A stretch of DNA of 64,000 nucleotides from Bacteroidales bacterium (GTDB lineage: Bacteria; Bacteroidota; Bacteroidia; Bacteroidales; UBA932), in the NCBI GenBank assembly GCA_017560825.1, contig JAFZED010000073.1, positions 87,522-151,521 of the forward strand. Reading direction: 5' to 3'. How positions within the stretch are numbered: the stretch's first letter is position 1; every line of letters begins with the position of its first letter. The notes under the pieces are model-generated. The model ran no database searches. It was not told the origin of the DNA and saw only the letters and a program-made list of their open reading frames with translations. This document shows, piece by piece, positions 51,415 to 59,432 of the stretch. A program made the position numbers and the translations under genes.

Positions 51415-52365
51415 ATGAGAAAAGTAATATTCACCCTTTGCGCGGCTCTGCTGATGGCGGCAGGTACTGCAAGCGCCCAATCTGTTGACACAGACAGATT
51501 TATGGACACTTTCATCGAGAACTTCAACAGCGACCGTCCGGAGTTCTTCAATTGCCACGGCACCTACAACTATCGTTATTTCCCTAATGTGCCGTCACTC
51601 TCTGAGAAAGGCTCGGATGTAATGGTAATGAGAATTGACCCGACTACAAAGGCCGGCGCAGGACGTGGTCCTGAAATCGGAACAAAGAAACTTACTCACT
51701 TCGGAACATACACAGCACGTATCAGAGTACCTGATGTCAAGAAGGTACAGCCGAACATCGGAGCTGTAGTAGGCTATTTCACCTACCGTATGGACAAGAC
51801 CTTCGGTCTGAGCGAAATCGACTTCGAATGGCTCATCGCCGACCCTACCCTCATCTATGTAGGAACCTGGACAGGTCCGAACGCAAACCAGAGAGTCGGA
51901 AGAACCATCGATCTTGCCAAAGGTAAGATCCTCTATACAATCTACCGTTCTGACGCAGACGGCAACAGAAACCACAACATCACAGGCATCGGAAACCAGC
52001 CTGAGACCATCACAGCCATCCCGGACTATGACGCATCGAAGCGTTTCTACACCTATGGCTTTGACTGGCATCCTGACCGCCTCACCTGGTGGCTCGTTCA
52101 CCCTACTACAAATGAAAAGATCATCCTCTGGGACTACCAGCCTGAGAGCTCAGCCCTGAACGGAGTGGAGGGCTTCGACGGTATTCCTAAGTCACCTACT
52201 ACTTATCTCCTCAACTACTGGCACACAAACAACTGGCCTGTAGACACAAATCCTAAGTCAATCGAGGCTCCAGCTTATCCATATGCCCTCGAAATCGACT
52301 GGATGAAATACGAGCCATACGTAGAGGAAAGCCAGACTTGGATAACTGAGAACAACTGGCAGTAA
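51415..52365 (+). CDS. GH16 family glycoside hydrolase, copy 1
   Basis: A 316-residue endo-acting beta-glycanase, exported (signal peptide to about residue 22, ASAQ). The active-site strand SEIDFEWLIADP holds Glu134 (nucleophile), Asp136 and Glu138 (acid/base). This is the EXDXE form without the extra beta-bulge residue, as in licheninases and XTH enzymes, unlike laminarinase or agarase (EXDXXE). GFDWHPDRLTWWL and NYWHTNNWP line the cleft. The start is the ATG at 51415; the TTG at 51382 lies in the hairpin region. It is the first of four tandem paralogues. Confidence 0.93.
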   Translation: MRKVIFTLCAALLMAAGTASAQSVDTDRFMDTFIENFNSDRPEFFNCHGTYNYRYFPNVPSLSEKGSDVMVMRIDPTTKAGAGRGPEIGTKKLTHFGTYTARIRVPDVKKVQPNIGAVVGYFTYRMDKTFGLSEIDFEWLIADPTLIYVGTWTGPNANQRVGRTIDLAKGKILYTIYRSDADGNRNHNITGIGNQPETITAIPDYDASKRFYTYGFDWHPDRLTWWLVHPTTNEKIILWDYQPESSALNGVEGFDGIPKSPTTYLLNYWHTNNWPVDTNPKSIEAPAYPYALEIDWMKYEPYVEESQTWITENNWQ

Positions 52366-52383
52366 TCTCCAGATATTACGACT

Positions 52384-53388
52384 ATGAAAAGCAGATTCGC
52401 TTTATTACTCATTGCCCTTGCCGTTGCATCCTGCGGCAAGGAGTATCCTACCCCTGCTCCAGCTCCGCCTCCTCCGCCTCTTCCTCCTGAACAAGAAAAA
52501 CCGGACAGCGGAGAACAGGATGAAGAAGATGTGCTTGAAATCCCATTCAAGGATGTCATCCTTTATGGAGACTTCAGAGAAGATTTCAGCGAGAGTGCAT
52601 CCTTCCTCAGATTTGCTCCGAAATCAAATGGAGGAGAGGATTTCCGTTACTATTCCGCACATCCTTCTCTTTCTGCAGCCAACACAAAGGTAATGATGAT
52701 GCGCATAGACCCTGAAGACGGAGAAGGATGGGGAAAAGGTCCGCAGGTACTTACCAAGGACTACACCTTCTATGGCTCCTACTCCGCACGTATGAGAGTA
52801 CCTGACATAAAGAAGGCTCAGAAGAATCTTGGTGCAGCTGCAGGAGTATATGTCTATGACGTCGATGAGAAATACGGACACAGCGAGATCGATTTCGAGC
52901 TGCGTGTGGCTGACCCTACCATAGTCTACCTGAGCGCTATAACCGGCACAGGAAAGGATCTTAACAGAATAAGCAGGACCATCAACCTTGCCAAGGGCAC
53001 AATCATCGAAAGCTCAGAAGAAAGCTCCCCTGCCACAATCACCGCCATAAGTGATTTTGATGCTTCAAAGAAGTTCTACATCTATGGCTTCGACTGGACT
53101 CCGGAGAAGATCACCTGGTGGATAAGGAAGGACGAGAACACCGACAGGATAGTTCTTTGGGAGTACACCGGAAAGGAGCTTTTCGCAGGCACATATGCTC
53201 CTTCAGGCATACCGGTGCTCCCAGCACACTACACAACAAGCTTCTGGCACAGTACCTCAAGACTTGCTCAGGGGATGACTTCAGCCAAGGAAGCCCCTAA
53301 GTACCCGTTCGAGATGGAGATCGACTGGATGGCCTATGAGCCATTCGATGACCTGATCAACGAATGGAAAGAGAATGCTTCAAAATAA
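52384..53388 (+). CDS. GH16 family glycoside hydrolase, copy 2 (lipoprotein)
   Basis: A 334-residue lipoprotein (Cys17 in VASCGK) with a proline-rich linker at about residues 22-45, then a GH16 domain. The catalytic strand HSEIDFELRVADP holds Glu168, Asp170 and Glu172. It is the most diverged of the four: the WLIADP and TWTG segments of the others are altered (ELRVADP, SAITG). As the only acylated copy it is the probable surface enzyme that makes the first cuts; the other three would act in the periplasm or be released. Confidence 0.92.
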   Translation: MKSRFALLLIALAVASCGKEYPTPAPAPPPPPLPPEQEKPDSGEQDEEDVLEIPFKDVILYGDFREDFSESASFLRFAPKSNGGEDFRYYSAHPSLSAANTKVMMMRIDPEDGEGWGKGPQVLTKDYTFYGSYSARMRVPDIKKAQKNLGAAAGVYVYDVDEKYGHSEIDFELRVADPTIVYLSAITGTGKDLNRISRTINLAKGTIIESSEESSPATITAISDFDASKKFYIYGFDWTPEKITWWIRKDENTDRIVLWEYTGKELFAGTYAPSGIPVLPAHYTTSFWHSTSRLAQGMTSAKEAPKYPFEMEIDWMAYEPFDDLINEWKENASK

Positions 53389-53408
53389 CCCGACAACACC
53401 GCATAATT

Positions 53409-54386
53409 ATGAGAAAGCACATATTGGTTAGTATATTTCTGCTGATGGCAGCAGGAGTCGTGAATGCCCAGCCTCCACAGCGTGGGAGAGCCAGGGAGGC
53501 TGCATTTCACGGGTCTTTCATCGAAAACTTCACCGAAGAGACATCTGATTTCTTCAACTATAACTACAGGCGCAACGCCTATGATTACCGCTATTATTCC
53601 GGACACTCGTCACTCTCGGAAGCCGGCACAGACGTTATGATGTACCGCATCGACCCGAACGACCCTGCAGGCGCAGGTAAAGGACCGGAGATCATCACAA
53701 AGGACTACACCTTCTACGGCACCTACTCGGCCAGAATCCGAGTGCCTAAGGTGCAGGGAGTACAGCCTAACGTAGGAGCGGTTGTAGGATATTTCACCTA
53801 CAACATCGACCCTCAGTACGGTCAGAGCGAAATCGATATGGAATGGCTCATCGCCGACCCTGCAATCATATATGTAGGTACCTGGACAGGTGTCCGCCCT
53901 GCACACAACAGAGTAGGCAGAACCATCAACCTCAGGGAGGGCATCATCTACGAAACTTCCTACAGGGCTGAAACCACAAAGGAGGACAGGACACGCGAAA
54001 TCACTGTCAGAGGCGACTTCAAGGGCAAGCAGAATATGCCGAAGAAGATCACTCCTATCGAGGATTATGACGCTTCCGAGAGATTCTATGTATATGGATG
54101 GGACTGGTATCCTGACAGAATCACCTGGTGGATCATCCATCCTGACACCAATGAGAAGATCATTCTGTGGGACTATGAAGGAAAGGTCGTATTCCCTGAC
54201 CAGCCTGCCAAGACAGGTATCCCTATGGTACAGTCAAAGTACAGGCTCAACTTCTGGCACACCAACAACTGGCCTGTAGAGACCAACCCTAATTCGGTGG
54301 AGGCTCCTTTATATCCATACGAACTCGAAATCGACTGGATGGCCTACAAGCCTTTCGATGAACTGAATCCTCATCTTCAGAAGTAG
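53409..54386 (+). CDS. GH16 family glycoside hydrolase, copy 3
   Basis: A 325-residue exported enzyme (signal peptide to about residue 21, VNAQ). Catalytic strand SEIDMEWLIADP with Glu141, Asp143 and Glu145. An insertion of about 15 residues with KEDRTREITVRGDFKGK relative to copies 1 and 4 lies after the NLREG segment and could shape the cleft. The first 15 residues of a longer frame (from the ATG at 53364) overlap the preceding gene; I use the ATG at 53409, which is preceded by the same GCATAATT leader as copy 1. Confidence 0.92.
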   Translation: MRKHILVSIFLLMAAGVVNAQPPQRGRAREAAFHGSFIENFTEETSDFFNYNYRRNAYDYRYYSGHSSLSEAGTDVMMYRIDPNDPAGAGKGPEIITKDYTFYGTYSARIRVPKVQGVQPNVGAVVGYFTYNIDPQYGQSEIDMEWLIADPAIIYVGTWTGVRPAHNRVGRTINLREGIIYETSYRAETTKEDRTREITVRGDFKGKQNMPKKITPIEDYDASERFYVYGWDWYPDRITWWIIHPDTNEKIILWDYEGKVVFPDQPAKTGIPMVQSKYRLNFWHTNNWPVETNPNSVEAPLYPYELEIDWMAYKPFDELNPHLQK

Positions 54387-54408
54387 CAGCCATCTTAAAC
54401 CACAGACT

Positions 54409-55335
54409 ATGAACATAAGACTGATAAGCATTGCTGCGGCAGCTGTCCTGGCTGCCGGCAGCCTTTGCGCGCAGGAGAACCCTGCCAATGAGAAGGCAAA
54501 GTACCACAAGGCCTTCACAGAGGACTTTGACAAGGAAGAGTCCAAATACTTCATCCAGAGAAGGGACAGAAGAGAGGAAGCAACCGACTTCCGCTACTTC
54601 CCTGCCAACGTGTCACTCTCTGAGAAAGGCACAGATGTTATGCTGTACAGGATAGACCCGGACGACCCGGCGGGAGCCGGCCGCGGCCCTGAGATCATAT
54701 CCAAGCATTACACTTCCTATGGCACCTATTCTGCCAGAATCAGGATTCCTGATGTGACAAAGGTACAGCCGAATGTGGGAGCTGTCGTAGGTTATTTCAC
54801 CTATAATATGGAAAAAGGCAAGAGTCTTAGCGAAATCGACTGGGAATGGCTCATCGCAGACCCTGAAATCGTCTACATCGGCACCTGGACAGGTCCTCGT
54901 GGCAATCTTCAGAGAATCGGCAGAACCATAAACCTTGCAGAGGGTAAGATTTACAGCACAATCTACCGCTCCGGCAAGGACGGCAACATCAACCACGACC
55001 TCACAGGCCTGCAGAACCAGCCGGAGACTGTCCCTGCAATCGAAGGTTTCAACGCTGCAGAAAGATTCTACACCTATGGTTTCGACTGGTATCCAGACCG
55101 TCTTGTGTGGTGGATACTCCATCCTGAAACAAACGAAAAGATCGTCCTGTGGGACTATCAGGGCTCGACTCCGGACTTCTCAGGTATTCCAGACAACCGC
55201 ACCTATTACAGGCTTAACTTCTGGCACACCAACAACTGGCCGGTAGAGACCAACCCTCATTCAATCGAAAAACCGCTCTACCCTTATGAGGTGGAGGTCG
55301 ATTGGATGTCATATGAACCGTTCGACATCAAGTAA
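54409..55335 (+). CDS. GH16 family glycoside hydrolase, copy 4
   Basis: A 308-residue exported enzyme (signal peptide to about residue 21, LCAQE; the cysteine before the cut is not in a lipobox). Catalytic strand SEIDWEWLIADP with Glu142, Asp144 and Glu146. Close to copy 1 in most motifs (GTWTGPRGNLQRIGRTINLA). Four active-looking tandem copies in 3.9 kb suggest recent duplication and division of labour on one polymer. Confidence 0.92.
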   Translation: MNIRLISIAAAAVLAAGSLCAQENPANEKAKYHKAFTEDFDKEESKYFIQRRDRREEATDFRYFPANVSLSEKGTDVMLYRIDPDDPAGAGRGPEIISKHYTSYGTYSARIRIPDVTKVQPNVGAVVGYFTYNMEKGKSLSEIDWEWLIADPEIVYIGTWTGPRGNLQRIGRTINLAEGKIYSTIYRSGKDGNINHDLTGLQNQPETVPAIEGFNAAERFYTYGFDWYPDRLVWWILHPETNEKIVLWDYQGSTPDFSGIPDNRTYYRLNFWHTNNWPVETNPHSIEKPLYPYEVEVDWMSYEPFDIK

Positions 55336-55352
55336 AGACAACAACCAAGCAT

Positions 55353-58007
55353 ATGAGACGACATTCCATCCTGGCAGGATTGCTGTCCGCTGCATTCTGC
55401 CTTGCTGCCTGTTCACAGATAAGCCGGTTTGAAAACAAAGTTGCCTCTGAGAGCGAAGCCATATCCAGTGAATTCAAATTCAACGGCTACACCAATCACT
55501 GGCAGAACGTCTACCAGCAGCAGTACAGGTACGGCAACCTTTACAGAATCAACATCCCTGACCTTGAAAAGGAGATAGCGCAGTCCCGAATGGACATTGC
55601 CGCCAAGCTGGGACTGCCCGGCCTGAAGATGCAGGAGGGTTTCCTCAACGGACTCCTCCAGCAGGACCATTCAGTCCTGACCAGTCCTTCCGAGAAGGAC
55701 ATAAACAAGGCTCTCAAGTCATCTGACGCCTTGCTCATTCTGGCTGCTGAAGGTTCGGAAGCCGCAGGATTGTTCGAGAACAGAAGACCAAAGGCAAGCG
55801 ACATCTCAGGTTATCAGTCCAAGGCCGAGGACTATGCAGCTTTGGATGCATTCATCCTCAGCAAGAGAAACAAGACTCTCTATATAGTAATAGGAAAAGA
55901 CGAAGAGATCAGTCAGTTCCATATGCTTCTTGACAACGCTATGCAGGTTGCCCGCGACTATGACCTCGAACGCGGCTGGTTCGGCACAGCCACCAACATC
56001 CAGAGCGTGACCTGCACCCCAGGTACACCTATCGATGTGATGGGCAGAGGTATGAATGAGGGTAACTCCTGGTTTGTATTCAGCGGCGGCTACGAGACAC
56101 ACTCCGGCAGCAAGATAGCTGACTGGGTGAAGGAGACCGGACTGCCTGTGGTGACAGACCTCGGAGCCTCCCCTCTTTACGGCTGCGTGGACTGGGACGG
56201 ATTCCAGAGCCAGCTTATGTCGGGAAGGGATTCCTGGTTCAGACTCAGAGAGCAGAAAGGAGGCTACCTCTTCAAGAGAGTAGGGCCTCCGAAGGGCGAG
56301 AGAGACTACTCGAACGATGACGACTACGACGGCTTCTTCGCTGACCCTGGTCACGAAAAGCAGATTAACACTGGAGACAAGCCTTTCGTCCTCACGACAG
56401 GCAACCTTCTCGGAGGAACAATGAACAGTATGGTGCTCTTCAACAGAAAGGGCGAAACCTTCAGCCGCGAGAAGATGTGGGAAGCCATTATGGACAGACG
56501 TTCAGTTGCTGTAGCGGAGAAAGGTCTGGTTATGGGTTCGGACTGCTTCCGCAATGCGACCTACATTATGATGCTCGACAAGGACTACCTTGAAAACTGC
56601 TTCGGCGACAGAGTCAATATGACAGCTGCGATAGAAGGAACCACCCTTCTGCTGGACATAACCAACACCTATGGACACAACATAGAAGGCACCCTGACCC
56701 TCAACCTTCCGCCACAAGTGGGCGCAGAGGGTCCTGCAGCAAGAAATATAAAGCTGGCAGCTAACAGCACCCGACGCATAAAGATAGAGCTCAATCCTTC
56801 AAAGGAAGCTATGGCAAGACTCAACGCCATAGGTATGACATTCGACTGGGGCTGTTCGTCAAAGAGCATAATGGCAAAGCTCGATATGCCTCCGGCAGTG
56901 TCAGCTCATCAGCTGCTTTACGGCTCGGCCGAAGGCACAACCGTGCCTGTGTCCGTATATAACCACATCGGCGGCGACGAAATCGAAGTCAGCGTCAGCA
57001 TAGCACCGAAGGACGATCCTTCCCGTGAGGTGTTCGCGCAGACCAGCACAGTCAGCGTCAGCAAAGGCGGCTACCAGACGCTTGAGTACGACGTCAAGCT
57101 CCCTGCAGGCAGCTACACCGTCACTTCTGAGGCTATGGGAAGCACCACAGTGACCCAGCTTGGAATCGGAAGCGAGGAGGGCAATGTCACCCTGAAGGAA
57201 GTCGACCTCAACGACGACGGAGTGAACGAATATATAATGGAGAACGAGCACGTGAAGGTGACTCTGCTCACCACAGGTGCCAGGGTAATAGAATATATCG
57301 TCAAATCCCGCAACGACAACGTGTTCTTCAAACTGTGGCCTGACAAGCCGGAAGACGTGAACAGACCATACAGAGACTGGGCGTTCTGGCCTTTCGGAGG
57401 CTTCGAGGACTTCCTCGGCCAGGCAAGTATGGAGACTCACAAGGTCTACGAGGCTGAAGTGATAAAGAACGGAGGTTCTTACGCCGAAGTACGTATGAGG
57501 GGAGAGTATTACGGCAACACGATCGAAAAGACATTCACCCTCTACGGCGACACACCTCTGCTGGGCATACGCTTCGCCCTTGATATGGTCAACCCTGAAC
57601 TTGACGTCCTCGGTCCTCAGCCTATCCTCGCCCTTGGCAAGGAACACGGTACAGAAGACAGGTTCATCATCCCTGAAATCGGTGGAAATCAGGAATATAT
57701 AATGCGACCTAAGCAGATGTACGGCAAGATCCTGGACCTCAGGGAGGGCTGGAATGCAGGCTACGACACAAGGGAAGACATATCCTTTGTAGGAGCCTAT
57801 CCTGTCCATCGTCCGTTCTATCTGCATATGTGGATGAACCTTGACACCAACCCTGACTCGCACTACCCTTACGTGGAACTCCAGCCGTGGGTTCCTCTCT
57901 ACCACAACTCGACCTCATATTTCTCATATTATATGTGGGCAGACGGAGGCTCGTGGGAGAAGGGACTGGACGAACTCAGAAAAAGAAACCTCATAACCGA
58001 AAGATAA
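55353..58007 (+). CDS. Large lipoprotein of unknown family in the sugar locus
   Basis: An 884-residue lipoprotein (Cys20 in LAACSQ). No known family is recognised for the first 400 residues, an alpha/beta-looking region with acidic and aromatic residues such as SNDDDYDGFFADPGH. A sandwich region follows (about 430-600). The last 250 residues (from about 625, EVDLNDDGVNEYIMENEHV onward) look like a galactose-mutarotase-type beta-supersandwich as found in many glycoside hydrolases and lyases. It could be a new enzyme. It lies between the fourth GH16 gene and a propeller lipoprotein, and is co-directional with short gaps. Confidence 0.7.
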   Translation: MRRHSILAGLLSAAFCLAACSQISRFENKVASESEAISSEFKFNGYTNHWQNVYQQQYRYGNLYRINIPDLEKEIAQSRMDIAAKLGLPGLKMQEGFLNGLLQQDHSVLTSPSEKDINKALKSSDALLILAAEGSEAAGLFENRRPKASDISGYQSKAEDYAALDAFILSKRNKTLYIVIGKDEEISQFHMLLDNAMQVARDYDLERGWFGTATNIQSVTCTPGTPIDVMGRGMNEGNSWFVFSGGYETHSGSKIADWVKETGLPVVTDLGASPLYGCVDWDGFQSQLMSGRDSWFRLREQKGGYLFKRVGPPKGERDYSNDDDYDGFFADPGHEKQINTGDKPFVLTTGNLLGGTMNSMVLFNRKGETFSREKMWEAIMDRRSVAVAEKGLVMGSDCFRNATYIMMLDKDYLENCFGDRVNMTAAIEGTTLLLDITNTYGHNIEGTLTLNLPPQVGAEGPAARNIKLAANSTRRIKIELNPSKEAMARLNAIGMTFDWGCSSKSIMAKLDMPPAVSAHQLLYGSAEGTTVPVSVYNHIGGDEIEVSVSIAPKDDPSREVFAQTSTVSVSKGGYQTLEYDVKLPAGSYTVTSEAMGSTTVTQLGIGSEEGNVTLKEVDLNDDGVNEYIMENEHVKVTLLTTGARVIEYIVKSRNDNVFFKLWPDKPEDVNRPYRDWAFWPFGGFEDFLGQASMETHKVYEAEVIKNGGSYAEVRMRGEYYGNTIEKTFTLYGDTPLLGIRFALDMVNPELDVLGPQPILALGKEHGTEDRFIIPEIGGNQEYIMRPKQMYGKILDLREGWNAGYDTREDISFVGAYPVHRPFYLHMWMNLDTNPDSHYPYVELQPWVPLYHNSTSYFSYYMWADGGSWEKGLDELRKRNLITER

Positions 58008-58010
58008 CAT

Positions 58011-59420
58011 ATGAAATACATCTCATTCATTGCTGCTGCAGCGCTGATGCTGTCGGCGTGCAACCCACAGGCGAAGGTAAACGAAGAAGCTATGGGTCAT
58101 AAGGTATATACCGTCTCTATGAACAAGATCTGCAAGGAATGGGACGGACAGTGGCAGGGTATCACAGTCGCATCCGACGGTAACTGCTACTTCTCGTCAT
58201 CGACACATTCAAAGAGTCACGGAGCCGGATTCCACAAGTTCGACCCGAGGACCTACGAGCACACAATGCTCGCCGAGGATATGACATATGTATGCGGAGA
58301 GCAGGACACTCCTTCTCAGCAGGGCAAGATCCACAGCCCTATCGTGGAGTGTGACGGCTGGCTCTATTTCACCACCCATCTGTCCAACTACTGGAAGGAA
58401 GGCATAGAGAACTACACCGGTGCCCACGTGATCGGTTACGAGATGGCAACCGGACAGTTCAGGGACTATGGTATCGTAAAGCCAAGATATTCAGTATATT
58501 CAGCCATCGAGGTGGACCCTGTAAGAAAGAAACTCTATGTCTTTATGGTTCCTTTCCTGGATGAACTGTACGAATCTGACGGCTGCCACCTCTACAGCAT
58601 CGATATGGTCACAGGCGAGAAGGAAGACCTCGGCCTTGTGGTCGAAGGACGCAAGGCAGCCAGCTTCTGGTTCTTCATCGACAACAACGGAAACGTATGG
58701 TTCACCCTCTGGAAGAGGAACTATGCCTATGCAAACGACCGCGGCAACCTCTACGTCTACAGACCTGAGACCGGTAAGATTGAGACCTATTTTGACGTTC
58801 TTCCAAAAGGCAGGCTCATCGACGGCACACCTGTGGACGAGTTCAACAACACCCAGAGATCGTGGACTTGGCTATCCCCTATGCCTGGACGCGAGAAGTG
58901 CTACTTCACTATGGGAGCACTCGGCGGCGGAGACGAGCGTCTTTGGATCTTCGATCCGAGCAAGGACATCGAGAGCGGAGAGGCCTTTGAGGAAGTTGCA
59001 TATATAGGTTCGAACTACTTCCAGACCGCAGTCGGTGGCGACCGCCTCTATTTCATTCAGTATGAAGACCTTGACGATGAGAGGAAGCTCTTCTCGGAAG
59101 ATGAGAGGGAGATCGACCCTGCAAGCGAGGCATATGTGGACAGGAAACTCCACCTCAGAAGCATATCTCTGGCAGAAGGAGCTGACCACAGCATAATTAC
59201 AGACCACGGTCCGGTCATCGACCAGGACGGCCGCGCCGCACGAATGATTATGTCGATGTCAGCAGACGCTGAAGGTCGTGTCTATGCTTACGGAAGCTGG
59301 CACGTGAACTCGTTCAAGGAAGCCACACTCCAGTACCTCCTTTTCGAGTACCCTGGAGGAGACCTTTACAGACTTCTCAAGAGAGGAGAATTCTTTGCAG
59401 TGATAGATACTAATAAATAA
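58011..59420 (+). CDS. Beta-propeller-like lipoprotein
   Basis: A 469-residue lipoprotein (Cys17 in LSACNP). Repeating strands of the kind GWLYFTTHLSNYW, KLYVFMVPFLDEL, NVWFTLWKRNY and DRLYFIQYEDL suggest a six- or seven-blade propeller. Propellers of this sort act as sugar-binding proteins or as lyases such as oligogalacturonate lyase; no catalytic pattern could be recognised. It follows the unknown lipoprotein by 3 bp and precedes the GH2 gene by 12 bp. Confidence 0.7.
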   Translation: MKYISFIAAAALMLSACNPQAKVNEEAMGHKVYTVSMNKICKEWDGQWQGITVASDGNCYFSSSTHSKSHGAGFHKFDPRTYEHTMLAEDMTYVCGEQDTPSQQGKIHSPIVECDGWLYFTTHLSNYWKEGIENYTGAHVIGYEMATGQFRDYGIVKPRYSVYSAIEVDPVRKKLYVFMVPFLDELYESDGCHLYSIDMVTGEKEDLGLVVEGRKAASFWFFIDNNGNVWFTLWKRNYAYANDRGNLYVYRPETGKIETYFDVLPKGRLIDGTPVDEFNNTQRSWTWLSPMPGREKCYFTMGALGGGDERLWIFDPSKDIESGEAFEEVAYIGSNYFQTAVGGDRLYFIQYEDLDDERKLFSEDEREIDPASEAYVDRKLHLRSISLAEGADHSIITDHGPVIDQDGRAARMIMSMSADAEGRVYAYGSWHVNSFKEATLQYLLFEYPGGDLYRLLKRGEFFAVIDTNK

Positions 59421-59432
59421 CACTATAATCTT

